Shown here: positions 18,297 through 27,809 of the stretch, one piece after another | Layout of the letters: each line of letters begins with the position of its first letter | How positions within the stretch are numbered: the first letter of the stretch is position 1 | Source: an uncultured Brachyspira sp. | GTDB taxonomy: Bacteria > Spirochaetota > Brachyspiria > Brachyspirales > Brachyspiraceae | Length of the DNA stretch: 42,775 nt | Assembly (NCBI RefSeq): GCF_934747485.1 | Contig: NZ_CAKVGN010000018.1 | Span: 1-42,775, forward strand | Direction of reading: 5' to 3' | Made by a program: the position numbers and the translations under genes | Notes under the pieces: generated by a model | The model's database searches: none | The model's input: the letters and a program-made list of their open reading frames with translations, nothing else | What the model was told of the DNA's origin: nothing

Positions 18297-18325
18297 AAAT
18301 GAATATACCTTTTATTATTTTCTAT

Positions 18326-18353
18326 ATTATATAATATATTATAAAAACATCAA
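18326..18353 (-). promoter_or_regulatory. promoter for the ankyrin gene
   Basis: On the minus strand TTGATG (18353-18348), 16-base spacer, TATAAT (18331-18326). The transcript would start near 18319. Confidence 0.55.
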
Positions 18354-18365
18354 ATTAATATTTTT

Positions 18366-19727
18366 TTATTTAGCTAATATGTAAAAAATTATAGTAGCTA
18401 TAGAGCAATATATACCTGCACCAGCAATATCGCATATAGAAGTTAATACCGGAGCACCGCTTATAGCCGGGTCTAATTTGCATTTAGTTAATATAAAAGG
18501 TAAAGTTAAACCAATAATGCTTCCAATAAAAACTATGCTGAACATAGATATGCTTACAATTATTGCTATTTCAAATCCTCCTCTTATAACACCTAATATA
18601 CTAGCACCTAACGCCATACTTAATCCTAATATTGAAGAAACTAACACTTCCTTTGAAAGTAAATATATCCAATCTTTTAATACAACATCTCCTATAGCAA
18701 GAGAACGTATAACTAAAGTTGCAGATTGACTTCCTGCATTGCCGCCGCTTCCTATGAGTAATGGTAAAAATGCAACTAACACTATATGCTTTTGTAATGT
18801 GTTTTGGAATATGCTTATAACACCGCCTGAAAATAAATTTACAAATACCAAAGCTAAAAGCCATAATATTCTTTTTTTATACATTGTAAATATAGGCGTA
18901 ATTTTTAGATTGTCATCAAATTGATTATCATCAGAAGTAATACCTGCCATCTTGTGAAAATCTTCTGTATATTCTTCTTCGGCAATGTCTAATATATCAT
19001 CTACAGTTACAATTCCAACCATAGAGTGTTTATTGTCTATAACTGCCAATGAATGCAGATTATATTTTTTTATAATTTCTATGGCATTTTCTTTATCTTC
19101 ATATGCTAATATATATGGGCAATTATTAACTATATCTTGTATAAGAACTTTTTGTCCGCTGAAAAATAATTGTCTTAGAGCAATAGAACCTATCAAAGTT
19201 CTTTTATTATCTAATACATATATAGTAGTATAAGTTTCTGCATCTTCTATATTGCTTCTAACATATTCAAAAGCCTCTTCAACCGTCCAATCGGGCTTTA
19301 TGCTTATATATTCAGGTGTCATCATACGTCCGATACTGTCTTCCGGATATGATAACAGTAAAGAAGCAATCTCTCTCTCTTCGTTTCCAAGTAATTTTAA
19401 TATATTTTTAGACATATCTTCATCTATAGATTCTAAGAATGAAGTTCTGTCATCTGGATTAATATTCTCAAGTAATTCTTTAATTTCCTCATCAGTCATA
19501 CTTTCTATAATATGCTGCTGATCTATAGAAACTAACTCTGGAAAAACTTTTATAGAATATTCTTTTGGAAGAGTTTTAAATATATTAATTTTATCTTCAT
19601 TTTTAATAGAAGTGATTAAATCTGCAGTTTCTGCTTCTTGCCAGAGAGATAGTATTTCACTGATATCTTCCCATTGATTTTGTTCTATTAAGTCTTCTAT
19701 TTCCGGCAATAATAATTCTTTTAGCAT
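18366..19727 (-). CDS. mgtE: magnesium transporter MgtE
   Basis: A 453-residue Mg2+ channel/transporter. Order of domains: the acidic MgtE_N superhelix (about 1-130), a CBS pair (about 135-255; MMTPEYISIKPDWTVEEAF and LHSLAVIDNKHSMVGIVTVDDIL), a plug helix, and five membrane helices (about 285-450) with GSGGNAGSQSATLVIR and the GLTLPF / DPAISGAPVLTS segments that form the pore. Full length. It starts 17 bases after the stop of the small outer-membrane-type gene and is probably cotranscribed with it. No M-box-like leader is visible directly before it. Confidence 0.95.
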   Translation of the reverse strand: MLKELLLPEIEDLIEQNQWEDISEILSLWQEAETADLITSIKNEDKINIFKTLPKEYSIKVFPELVSIDQQHIIESMTDEEIKELLENINPDDRTSFLESIDEDMSKNILKLLGNEEREIASLLLSYPEDSIGRMMTPEYISIKPDWTVEEAFEYVRSNIEDAETYTTIYVLDNKRTLIGSIALRQLFFSGQKVLIQDIVNNCPYILAYEDKENAIEIIKKYNLHSLAVIDNKHSMVGIVTVDDILDIAEEEYTEDFHKMAGITSDDNQFDDNLKITPIFTMYKKRILWLLALVFVNLFSGGVISIFQNTLQKHIVLVAFLPLLIGSGGNAGSQSATLVIRSLAIGDVVLKDWIYLLSKEVLVSSILGLSMALGASILGVIRGGFEIAIIVSISMFSIVFIGSIIGLTLPFILTKCKLDPAISGAPVLTSICDIAGAGIYCSIATIIFYILAK

Positions 19728-19744
19728 TTTTACTTTTCCAACTA

Positions 19745-20419
19745 TTAATAATCACTAGACCCTACTAAATAAACCCCTATTTGGAAACCAAAGTCAAATG
19801 AAGATATATTATATCTTGAATAGTTTGGAATTTTTTGATTTATATTAAAATCATAATTAAAATATAATCCGGCTGCTAATGCTGAGAAACTATTTAAATA
19901 ATATCTAAAGTCTATAGTAAATTTTATATATGGTATATAAGCATTATAAAAGTTTTCTTTAATTTTATCGTAGTTGTAAGTAATTTTATTTTCAGCATAT
20001 TGTATATTTGCTTGAAGAGGTAATTTTACCCCAGAGCCTATTCCTAAAGATAGAAATAAAATAGACACTCTTGCCATCCCGCCAAGATTTAAAGTATCAA
20101 AATTATATGAAACAAGACTTCCATTATTAGCAGTATCTCTAAAGTTGTAAGAGCTTCTATAATATCCAATATCAGCGAGTACATCTACGCCAATTAGCCC
20201 AGAGAAATCATAAAAATATCCCGGCTGGAGCAGCACTCCAAAATCAAAAGCTCCAGAAGATTTTAATGAATCAATTTTTTTACCGTCAGAGTTTTTTATA
20301 TCTGTAAATGCAAAACTTCCAGTAAGAGGCACAAATAAAGCAGCTCCGCCTCCATGTCTTGCAAATGCTGTTGAAGTTATTGTAAATATAGCACAAAATA
20401 ATACGAATAATTTTTTCAT
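19745..20419 (-). CDS. secreted, probable outer-membrane beta-barrel protein
   Basis: A 224-residue protein with a cleavable signal peptide (hydrophobic to about residue 19, ending in STAFA). The mature part has alternating polar/aromatic strands (DFGVLLQPGYFYDFSGLIGVD, YYLNSFSALAAGLYFNYDF) and ends in a hydrophobic strand, typical of small outer-membrane barrels. No named family is recognised. It is first in a likely operon with mgtE and has a strong promoter at 20455-20482. Confidence 0.7.
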   Translation of the reverse strand: MKKLFVLFCAIFTITSTAFARHGGGAALFVPLTGSFAFTDIKNSDGKKIDSLKSSGAFDFGVLLQPGYFYDFSGLIGVDVLADIGYYRSSYNFRDTANNGSLVSYNFDTLNLGGMARVSILFLSLGIGSGVKLPLQANIQYAENKITYNYDKIKENFYNAYIPYIKFTIDFRYYLNSFSALAAGLYFNYDFNINQKIPNYSRYNISSFDFGFQIGVYLVGSSDY

Positions 20420-20454
20420 AAAACACTCTCTCTAAATAAACAACTATACATATT

Positions 20455-20482
20455 ACTATATAATAAAACTATATAATGTCAA
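20455..20482 (-). promoter_or_regulatory. promoter for the 19745-20419 gene and mgtE
   Basis: On the minus strand TTGACA (20482-20477), 16-base spacer, TATAGT (20460-20455). The leader would be about 30 bases. Confidence 0.6.
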
Positions 20483-20509
20483 ATTAATTATTTTTTATTA
20501 TTAAAAAAC

Positions 20510-20538
20510 TTGTTAAAAATTTTTTATTATATTAGAAT
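20510..20538 (+). promoter_or_regulatory. promoter for the 20571-21473 gene
   Basis: TTGTTA (20510-20515), 17-base spacer, TAGAAT (20533-20538), divergent from the promoter at 20455-20482. Confidence 0.45.
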
Positions 20539-20570
20539 AGTTCAAAATAAATTAATATTAAGTTTTTATC

Positions 20571-21473
20571 ATGAAAAAAATATATATCATTACAATACTT
20601 TTTTTTAATTGTTATTTTTTATTATATTCGCAAGATGCATCATCAAATGATTATAGTTTTACAAATCCTTTTCGTGTTTATGATATTGATAAATATTATA
20701 TTGGCTGGCAGGACCCGAGGGCTTTTATAGGGAGACTACTTTTTGCTAAGAATTTTGATGTTAATAAAAATCTAATGGCGATGGACAATAGTGCTAATTG
20801 GGATTTTAAATCTGTTTCTATTTATATAGAAGGAAGGCTTGCTAGTGAGATAATGTTTTACAGAAATAAATATTTTTCTGTGGGTATGGCGGCTGGTATG
20901 GATATTTCTATACTTGGAAGAAGCAATGGGCTTTTTGATGTTTATGACTTTTCAGGACAATTTGCTGTGTTTACTGATTTATGGCTTCAGAATATTGCTG
21001 GTATTAACATGAAGATAAGATTTATTCCTATGTATCACCAATCTACGCATTTGGTTGATGGGTTTAAGGGAGATTACAAAATTAGAAGCGGAAGCAGTTA
21101 TGAGTTTGCTTCAGTTGCAGCATATTATTATATAAAAAACTTTACTATATATTTAGGTACAGAATTGTCTTATAATGCTGTAGGAAACAGTCCTCAGCTT
21201 TTTAGAGTGCATACTGGTTTAGATTATAGATTTCCTTTTTATAAAGATATTATTAGTTTAATAGCTGGAATTAATACTGGGGCTATACTTGATAAGAAAG
21301 ATAGGTTAGGGCTTATAAAAGAGCCTTGGCATGGATATGTTAATGTTGGAATAGGTTTAGAGTTTTATAGATTTACCGTTGCTTTGAAATATGGATTCGG
21401 TAAGCCGAGAGGAGCTTCAAGTTATTTTGGATATGAAAATAAGATTGGTTTAGAGATAAGTTTGATTTTCTAA
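20571..21473 (+). CDS. outer-membrane-type protein resembling DUF1207
   Basis: A 300-residue protein with a signal peptide (cleavage near residue 20, LLYSQD). The rest reads as amphipathic beta strands ending in a C-terminal aromatic strand (IGLEISLIF), the pattern of an outer-membrane barrel. YHQSTHLVD at 155-163 recalls the HQSSHLGD motif of DUF1207 proteins, whose function is unknown. No ribosome site is obvious before the ATG. It is divergent from the mgtE operon and followed by 229 bases without genes. Confidence 0.65.
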   Translation: MKKIYIITILFFNCYFLLYSQDASSNDYSFTNPFRVYDIDKYYIGWQDPRAFIGRLLFAKNFDVNKNLMAMDNSANWDFKSVSIYIEGRLASEIMFYRNKYFSVGMAAGMDISILGRSNGLFDVYDFSGQFAVFTDLWLQNIAGINMKIRFIPMYHQSTHLVDGFKGDYKIRSGSSYEFASVAAYYYIKNFTIYLGTELSYNAVGNSPQLFRVHTGLDYRFPFYKDIISLIAGINTGAILDKKDRLGLIKEPWHGYVNVGIGLEFYRFTVALKYGFGKPRGASSYFGYENKIGLEISLIF

Positions 21474-21636
21474 TATATATTAAAATACTTTTTTATTTAG
21501 TATAAAATTAACTTCAAAGTAAAATTATATCCTATAGTCTTATAAAAAATATTAAAAATATATAGCTTGTTTATAATTACATTCCACATATATAGTGAAA
21601 AAAATAGGTTTTTGAAAAAATAATATCTTTATTTTA

Positions 21637-21665
21637 TTGAAAATAGATAAATATTTACTTATAAT
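21637..21665 (+). promoter_or_regulatory. promoter for the ABC importer operon
   Basis: TTGAAA (21637-21642), 17-base spacer, TATAAT (21660-21665). Transcription would begin near 21672, with a roughly 30-base leader carrying AAGGAG before the ATG at 21703. Confidence 0.65.
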
Positions 21666-21702
21666 ATTAGAACACAATTAATTAAAAACTTAAGGAGTCA
21701 TT

Positions 21703-23004
21703 ATGTTCAAATCCAAATTTCTTTACATCTTTATTGTTTCGATGATAGTTATTTTTGTATCTATATCATGCGGAAAAAAACAAAGCGAAGACGGAGTTAT
21801 AGTTTTAAAAGGATACAGTCAAATAGACCCAGTAAGTCCTCAATATAGAGATGAAATGATGATAATAAGCAATTTTAATGCAGAACATACTAATATAAGA
21901 ATAGAATGGGAGTATGTAAGCGGAGAGCCATATCACCAAAAATTCCAAGCTATGGCAGCAAGCGGAAACATACCTGACATATTTATAGTTTATTTAGGAA
22001 GCCGCTCTTCATATATTACAGACAGAGGTTTAGTTAAAGATTTAAGACCTTATTTAACTGACGAAATAAAAAGTGAGTATATTGACCTTATATGGGAGCC
22101 TCAGGGACCTAATGGTGAAATATATTTTATATCTCCAAATTTAGCAGTATCACATGTTATATATGCTAACAAAGCATTAATGGACGAATTAGGTTTAGAA
22201 TTTCCAAAAACACAAGATGAACTTTTAGCTCAGGGCGAAAAAATAAGAGCTGCTGGATATACTCCTTTAGCTATAGGAAATCAGGCTGATTGGGTTATGA
22301 ACTCATTATTTTTATCAGCTTTAGTAGACAGATTCGGCGGAAAAGAATGGTTTGATAAGGCTATGAAAGGAGAGGCTAAATTTACTGATGCTAATTTTGT
22401 AAATGCTCTTAAGGTAATTGATACTTTATCAAAAAATAAAATGTTTAATCCCGGTATGATTCAAATGACTCAAACTCAGGCATTGGAAGAATTTGTACAA
22501 GGAAAGGCAGTATATCTTATAGATGCAGGCTGGAGAATAAGTGCTATGAATAATATGATGTCTCCTGAAATGGTTGAAAATATAAGATTATATGTTTATC
22601 CTGAAATACCCGGAGAAACTGTTCATAATTCAAGCACTTCTACTTTAGGCGAGGGTTGGGGCATAAGTAGCAAATTAAGCGATGAAGAGGCTAAAGCTGC
22701 TATGGAGTTTATGCTTTATGTAACAGGCAAAGAGGCTGCAGAAATAAAAGCTAAAGGCGGACTCATTACTACTTATAAATTAGATTACAGCACTATAGAA
22801 TTAGACCCTATTACTTCCAAATATGTAGAGTTTGTAGATAAAACTCCTATGGGATACATAATAGATGCTAAAATGGATGCTGAAGGAATGGGAGTATTAA
22901 ATCCGGCTATACAGTCTATGATACTTGGAGAAAAAACTCCTGAACAAGTTGCAGAAGAATATGAAAACTGGGTGGCACAAAACGACAGTCATAGAATAAA
23001 ATAA
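21703..23004 (+). CDS. extracellular solute-binding lipoprotein of a CUT1 sugar-type ABC importer
   Basis: A 433-residue family 1 solute-binding protein. The lipobox is SISC, with lipidation at about Cys23. The fold is recognised from the opening VIVLKGYSQ strand, the KFQAMAASGNIPDIF segment (cleft region), the domain-crossing YTPLAIGNQADW, and EGWGISSK near the C-terminus. It captures an oligosaccharide, polyol or related solute in the periplasm and delivers it to the permeases encoded next. AAGGAG precedes the ATG. The ligand cannot be inferred. Confidence 0.92.
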   Translation: MFKSKFLYIFIVSMIVIFVSISCGKKQSEDGVIVLKGYSQIDPVSPQYRDEMMIISNFNAEHTNIRIEWEYVSGEPYHQKFQAMAASGNIPDIFIVYLGSRSSYITDRGLVKDLRPYLTDEIKSEYIDLIWEPQGPNGEIYFISPNLAVSHVIYANKALMDELGLEFPKTQDELLAQGEKIRAAGYTPLAIGNQADWVMNSLFLSALVDRFGGKEWFDKAMKGEAKFTDANFVNALKVIDTLSKNKMFNPGMIQMTQTQALEEFVQGKAVYLIDAGWRISAMNNMMSPEMVENIRLYVYPEIPGETVHNSSTSTLGEGWGISSKLSDEEAKAAMEFMLYVTGKEAAEIKAKGGLITTYKLDYSTIELDPITSKYVEFVDKTPMGYIIDAKMDAEGMGVLNPAIQSMILGEKTPEQVAEEYENWVAQNDSHRIK

Positions 23005-23050
23005 TAATATATTATAAAAAATAATAATAATTAATTTTACGGATTAAATT

Positions 23051-23929
23051 ATGATTAATAGCAGAGAGAAAAGAATCGCCCATGCGGGATTTGTAGGACC
23101 TGCTTTACTAATATATTTGCTTATTATAGTGTTTCCGGTTGGAATGAGTTTTGTATTGGGATTCACCAACTGGAAAGGCTATGGACCTTTAAATTTTATA
23201 GGTTTTGACAATTATATACGTATGTTTAAAGATCCTATATTTCTAATGGGTATAAAAAATAACTTATGGATAATGCTTATATCTGTGTGCGGTCAAATTC
23301 CTTTAGGACTTATTTTGGCTTATATGCTCCATAGAAAGATGGTGAAAGGCAGTAAGATATTTGAAATAATGATATTTTTGCCTATAACTATATCATCTAT
23401 CATAGTAGCTTTGATGTGGTTTAGAATATTTTCGCCTATAGGAATATTCCCTTATATAGTAAGAAAAATAACAGGAAATCCTGAATATGTTGTGAAAATA
23501 TTTGAAAATAAAAACTGGGCTATTATACCTATACTTTTTGTATTATTATGGCAGCATACAAGTTTATATATGGTTATCTTTTTAGCAAATTTGCAAAGAA
23601 TACCAAATGCCATTATAGAGGCAGCTGTTATAGACGGAGCAAAAGAAACTGATATATTTTTAAAAGTTGTAGCTCCGCAGCTTGCTGGCGTTATATTCAT
23701 TAATAGTATATTTGCTATATCTGGAAGCTTTAAAAGTTTTGATTTAATATACGCTATGACAGGCGGAGGACCTGCACATTATACTGAAGTTATTGGTATT
23801 TATATGTATAATAATACTTTCGTCTATCAAAATTATGGATTTGGTGCTGCCATATCTATAGTGATGGTGTTATTTAGTGTTATTGTTATAGCAATTTCTA
23901 AGCTGCTTCTAAAAAGATATGAAGACTAA
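23051..23929 (+). CDS. sugar-type ABC transporter permease (MalF/UgpA-like)
   Basis: A 292-residue inner-membrane permease with six helices. The EAA loop, which docks the ATPase, is EAAVIDGAKETDIFLKVVAP (about 194-213), and TGGGPAHYTEV (about 238-248) is the familiar MalF-type segment. It forms a heterodimer with the next gene product. Spacing to its neighbours (46 bases upstream, 13 downstream) indicates one operon. Confidence 0.93.
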   Translation: MINSREKRIAHAGFVGPALLIYLLIIVFPVGMSFVLGFTNWKGYGPLNFIGFDNYIRMFKDPIFLMGIKNNLWIMLISVCGQIPLGLILAYMLHRKMVKGSKIFEIMIFLPITISSIIVALMWFRIFSPIGIFPYIVRKITGNPEYVVKIFENKNWAIIPILFVLLWQHTSLYMVIFLANLQRIPNAIIEAAVIDGAKETDIFLKVVAPQLAGVIFINSIFAISGSFKSFDLIYAMTGGGPAHYTEVIGIYMYNNTFVYQNYGFGAAISIVMVLFSVIVIAISKLLLKRYED

Positions 23930-23942
23930 GGAGTATTAAAAA

Positions 23943-24794
23943 ATGGAAAAAAGAAAAAATAAAATAAATGATGCTCCATTAACTTGGAAAATACCTGCTT
24001 ATGTTATAATGATAGCTTTTACTATAATAACAATATTTCCTATAATATGGCTATTATATTCATCATTCAAGCCGCATGCAGAGATATTAGCTTCTCCATT
24101 ATCATTGCCTTCAAAACCAACAATTTCCAATTATGTAAATGCTTGGGAAATTGGGAATATGGGAATAAGCATATTTAACAGTATATTCTATACTTCAATT
24201 GCAACGGTATGTACTTTGATATTAGCAATGGCGGCGGCTTTTGGGCTTACTAAATTTCCATATAAAAGCAATGGATTTTTCTATGGTGCTTTTACAGGAG
24301 GTTTGTTAATAACTGTGCATGCTGTTATAGTGCCTTTGTTTTTAATGGAAAGCAGAATAGGTATTATAGATACAAGAATAGGTGTAATACTGCCGTATAT
24401 AGCATTTGATTTGCCTATGAGTGTATTGATAGCATATTCTTATGTGAAGAGTATACCCGATGCTTTAATAGAGGCATCTTTAATCGACGGAGCTAATTAT
24501 TTTCAAATATTTTTTAAAATCATATTTCCATGTTCAAAACCTGTTGCAGCTACTATGGTGATACTATCATTTTTAAGACACTGGAACGAGTTTATGTTTG
24601 TATTTATTTTAACAACAGGAAATGATAAAAGAAGTTTGCCTGTAGCTTTAAATAATTTTGCAGGAAGATTAAATGTTGAATATGGTATGCAATTTGCTGC
24701 TTTGGTTATTTCTATAATTCCTATGATAATATTTTATTTGATATTCCATCAGCAGCTTATAAAAGGTTTTGGAGAGGGAGCGTTGAAAGAATAA
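23943..24794 (+). CDS. sugar-type ABC transporter permease (MalG/UgpE-like)
   Basis: A 283-residue inner-membrane permease with six helices. The EAA loop is EASLIDGANYFQIFFKIIFP (about 177-196), and the C-terminus ends in QQLIKGFGEGALKE, as in MalG/UgpE proteins (GLTAGAVKG type). It pairs with the preceding permease. No ATP-binding subunit follows, so the pump must borrow one encoded elsewhere. Confidence 0.93.
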   Translation: MEKRKNKINDAPLTWKIPAYVIMIAFTIITIFPIIWLLYSSFKPHAEILASPLSLPSKPTISNYVNAWEIGNMGISIFNSIFYTSIATVCTLILAMAAAFGLTKFPYKSNGFFYGAFTGGLLITVHAVIVPLFLMESRIGIIDTRIGVILPYIAFDLPMSVLIAYSYVKSIPDALIEASLIDGANYFQIFFKIIFPCSKPVAATMVILSFLRHWNEFMFVFILTTGNDKRSLPVALNNFAGRLNVEYGMQFAALVISIIPMIIFYLIFHQQLIKGFGEGALKE

Positions 24795-24821
24795 TAATAT
24801 ATAAACATAAAAAATATAATT

Positions 24822-25031
24822 TAGTAGACTTGTTTCAAAAGTAAATAAAGAAATATTTATAATGTTTTTTATTTTAGTATTTATAGAGCTTTGCAAAGAA
24901 TTAGTCTTTTACGGCAGAAATAAATCCTTTAAAGCTTTGCAGAGTAAGTTCTTATGATAATAAAATAACTCATTGTGAAAAACAATTATAAAACTATAAT
25001 TTTCTCAAGTAGTTTTGAAATGAGTCTATTA
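24822..25031. mobile_element. MITE-like element with terminal inverted repeats
   Basis: A 210-base non-coding stretch with 22-base terminal inverted repeats (24822-24843 and 25010-25031) matching at 18 of 22 positions, each containing TAGACT and TTTCAAAA, and each beginning with TA, as expected for a TA-targeting element. Two internal near-copies of GCTTTGCAAAG (24888-24898 and 24934-24944) are present. No transposase is encoded. It separates the ABC permeases from the MlrC-type gene. Confidence 0.6.
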
Positions 25032-25058
25032 TAACATTAATAATTAGGAGAAACATAA

Positions 25059-26540
25059 ATGAGTAAAAAATATAAAATTGCTGTGGGCGGAATGAATCAT
25101 GAATCTAATACTTTCAACCCTATTATAACAGGTGAAAATGAATTTGTAGTTTTGAGAGGAAAGGAATTTGAAAGCAAAGTAGGGGATACATACAATTCTG
25201 CTAAGGGTTTATATGAAAAGTTGAAAAGCTATGGTTATGATGTTATACCTACAGTATTTGCGAGGGCTGTTCCTAATGGTGTAGTTTCTAAAGAGTTTTA
25301 TTTGAAAATAAAAAATGAAATGATAGAGAGAATGAAAGAGATAGGGGAAATTGATGCTATATCATTGAGTTTGCATGGTTCTATGAGAGTTCAAGAGATT
25401 GGAGATGCTGAAGGAGATTTATTAAAAAGCTTAAAAGAGATTTTTAAAGATGTTCCTATATTTGCTTCTCTTGATATGCATGCCACTATAACAAAAGATA
25501 TGACTGAAAACTGTAACGGATATGTGGGATATAAAACAGCTCCTCATATTGATACTTATGAAACTGGTGCTCATGCTGCTTATTTAACTCATTGTTATTT
25601 GGAATCTGGAAAAAATGTTTATATGTCAGCTTATAAGATACCTATACTAATAGCTGGTGAGAAAAGCGAAACAAGCGTTGAGCCTATGACAAGCATGATT
25701 AATTTATTAAAAAAAGAAGAAGAAAACCCTAATATATTGGCTGCGAGCTATTTATTGGGCTTTCCTTGGGCTGATTCTAAGGATGCAGGAGTTACTGCTT
25801 TAGTGGTTGCAGATGATAAGAATATAGCTAATCAATGTGCTAAAAAACTTGCAGCTGAATTTTGGAATAGAAAAGAAGATTTTAAATTCCATGTTGAAAC
25901 ATACAGCAATACTGAAGCTATAAATATTGCAATTAATGCAAAAGAAAGACCTTTATATTTATCAGATTCTGGAGATAACCCTACAGCAGGTGCTGCAGGC
26001 GACAGTGTAGACTTTATTAACGATTTATTAAAAAATGATTTAGTAAAGCAGTATAATAAAGATATATTATATTCTGGTTTCTTTGACCCTGTATCATGCG
26101 AGAAATGTTTTGAGGCGGGAGAAAATGCTGATGTGGATATAGAACTTGGAGGTAAATTTGATAATATAAGCAAAGGAACTGTAAAGCTTAATGTGAAAGT
26201 TATAAAGCTTAATGAATGTTATGGAACATATAAGTCAAAAATAGCATTAGTAAAATATCAAAACATATTTATAGTAATAACTTCAAAGCATATAGGATTT
26301 GGAGATAATGAACTTCTTCATTCTATAGGCATTGATGAATATAAATGTGATATAGTAATATTGAAATTAGGCTATTTGGAAGATTGTTTTAAGCCTAGCA
26401 GCAAAAGAGCTATAATGGCAGCTTCTAAAGGAGCAAGCTGTGAAATATTAGAAGACCTTCCTTTTAATAAAGTTCCAAGACCTATATATCCATTAGACAA
26501 AAACTTTAATATAGATATTGAAAAGGCTTTGATAAAATAA
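25059..26540 (+). CDS. M81 family metallopeptidase (MlrC-like)
   Basis: A 493-residue protein. The N-terminal DUF1485 part has GGMNHESNTFNP (about 10-21), SLDMHATIT (about 136-144) and APHIDTYETGAH (about 159-170), supplying the Asp/His zinc ligands of the family; DSGDNPTAGAAGDS (about 304-317) is the other hallmark. The C-terminal MlrC domain follows. MlrC was named for the last step of microcystin breakdown, but relatives in non-degraders act on other small amide or peptide substrates and commonly sit beside ABC importers, as here. GGAG precedes the ATG. A link with the solute taken up by the upstream transporter is inferred from adjacency. Confidence 0.88.
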   Translation: MSKKYKIAVGGMNHESNTFNPIITGENEFVVLRGKEFESKVGDTYNSAKGLYEKLKSYGYDVIPTVFARAVPNGVVSKEFYLKIKNEMIERMKEIGEIDAISLSLHGSMRVQEIGDAEGDLLKSLKEIFKDVPIFASLDMHATITKDMTENCNGYVGYKTAPHIDTYETGAHAAYLTHCYLESGKNVYMSAYKIPILIAGEKSETSVEPMTSMINLLKKEEENPNILAASYLLGFPWADSKDAGVTALVVADDKNIANQCAKKLAAEFWNRKEDFKFHVETYSNTEAINIAINAKERPLYLSDSGDNPTAGAAGDSVDFINDLLKNDLVKQYNKDILYSGFFDPVSCEKCFEAGENADVDIELGGKFDNISKGTVKLNVKVIKLNECYGTYKSKIALVKYQNIFIVITSKHIGFGDNELLHSIGIDEYKCDIVILKLGYLEDCFKPSSKRAIMAASKGASCEILEDLPFNKVPRPIYPLDKNFNIDIEKALIK

Positions 26541-26601
26541 TTTTACAACCTCACAATTGCAAATTGATATATAAATTTTTTTTGGCAGTTGTTAATAAAA
26601 T

Positions 26602-26638
26602 AAAAAAGCAGAGATTTTTTATATTCCCTGCTTTTTTA
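26602..26638. terminator. bidirectional intrinsic terminator
   Basis: AAAAAAGCAGAGA (26602-26614) pairs with TCCCTGCTTTTTT (26626-26638) with one mismatch. The A and T runs allow function for both the convergent MlrC-type and ald genes. Confidence 0.75.
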
Positions 26639-26650
26639 TAATTTATATTA

Positions 26651-27760
26651 TTATTTTAATGCTTTTAGCGGTTCAACATATTCCAAGCCAAATGCATCAG
26701 CTACACCTTTGAAAGTACATTTTCCATCATAAGTGTTTAATCCTGTAAGAAGAGTGTTATTGTTTTTACAAACTTCCTCCAAACCTTGATTTGCTAACAT
26801 TACTCCATAATATGTTGTTGCATTGGTTAATGCTATTGTAGAAGTTCTTGGTACAGCTCCTGGCATATTAGTAACACAATAATGAACAACATCATCTAAT
26901 ATAAATATAGGCTCATCATGTGTAGTAGGTTTAGAGGTTTCAAAACAGCCTCCTTGGTCTATTGCTACATCAACTATTACAGCACCTTTTTTCATCATTT
27001 TTAAATGCTCTTTTCTTAAAAGTTTAGGTGCTTTTGCTCCCGGTATCAATACACTTCCTATAACAACATCAGCACTCTTAAATAAATTTTCTAAAGTAGA
27101 AGGAGCACTAAAATATGTATTTATTCTCATATTAAATAACTGATCTATATAAGCCAATCTTGTGAGATTAACATCTGTAATAGATACATTAGCCCCCATT
27201 CCCATAGCTATTTGTGCAGCATTAAGTCCCACAACTCCGGCTCCAAGTATAACAACATTTGCCTTTTGTACCCCCGGAACTCCTCCCATTAAAATTCCTT
27301 CGCCTCCAAATTTCTTTTCGAGATATTTAGCAGCTTCTTGTATAGATAACCTTCCAGCAATACCGCTCATAGGTGCTAAACAAGGTAATTGATTTAAATT
27401 ATCTTTCATTGTCTCATAAGCAACAGATTTTATCTTCTTTTTTAAAAGCATATCAGTTAAAGGTTTGTCTGCTGCCAAATGCAAATATGTATAAAGTATC
27501 TGATTTTCTCTAAAATATTCATATTCACTTTCTATAGGTTCTTTTACTTTTATTATCATGTCTGCTTCAAATACTCTTTTTTTATCAGCTATCTCGGCTC
27601 CAGCTTTTACATATTCATCATCAGCAAATCCAGAACCTTCTCCAGCCCCCTTTTCTATAATTACCTTATGTCCGTTACTAATATAATCTGCAACATTTGA
27701 TGGTGTTAAACCAACTCTATATTCTTGATTTTTTACTTCTTTAGGACAGCCTATAAGCAT
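26651..27760 (-). CDS. ald: alanine dehydrogenase
   Basis: NAD-dependent oxidative deamination of L-alanine to pyruvate and ammonia, or the reverse. From MLIGCPKEVKNQEYRVG the protein is 369 residues, the usual length. An AAGGAG site lies just upstream of ATG 27760, and the promoter -35 box at 27833-27838 coincides with the more upstream in-frame start, which is therefore rejected. Visible signatures: EKGAGEGSGFADD, the catalytic-lysine KVKEP, YLHLAADKPLTDML, the Rossmann GAGVVGLNAAQIAMGMGA, and the C-terminal PGAVPRTSTIALTNAT. Convergent with the MlrC-type gene across a shared terminator. Confidence 0.95.
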   Translation of the reverse strand: MLIGCPKEVKNQEYRVGLTPSNVADYISNGHKVIIEKGAGEGSGFADDEYVKAGAEIADKKRVFEADMIIKVKEPIESEYEYFRENQILYTYLHLAADKPLTDMLLKKKIKSVAYETMKDNLNQLPCLAPMSGIAGRLSIQEAAKYLEKKFGGEGILMGGVPGVQKANVVILGAGVVGLNAAQIAMGMGANVSITDVNLTRLAYIDQLFNMRINTYFSAPSTLENLFKSADVVIGSVLIPGAKAPKLLRKEHLKMMKKGAVIVDVAIDQGGCFETSKPTTHDEPIFILDDVVHYCVTNMPGAVPRTSTIALTNATTYYGVMLANQGLEEVCKNNNTLLTGLNTYDGKCTFKGVADAFGLEYVEPLKALK

Positions 27761-27809
27761 AAAAACTCCTTTAACAATAAAATTATTTGCCTTTAAAAGC
27801 ATATAAATA

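Noticed and set aside
18297..18365. Mg2+-sensing leader for mgtE
   Set aside because: This region is downstream of mgtE on the minus strand, and the short gap before mgtE (19728-19744) is too small for a riboswitch.
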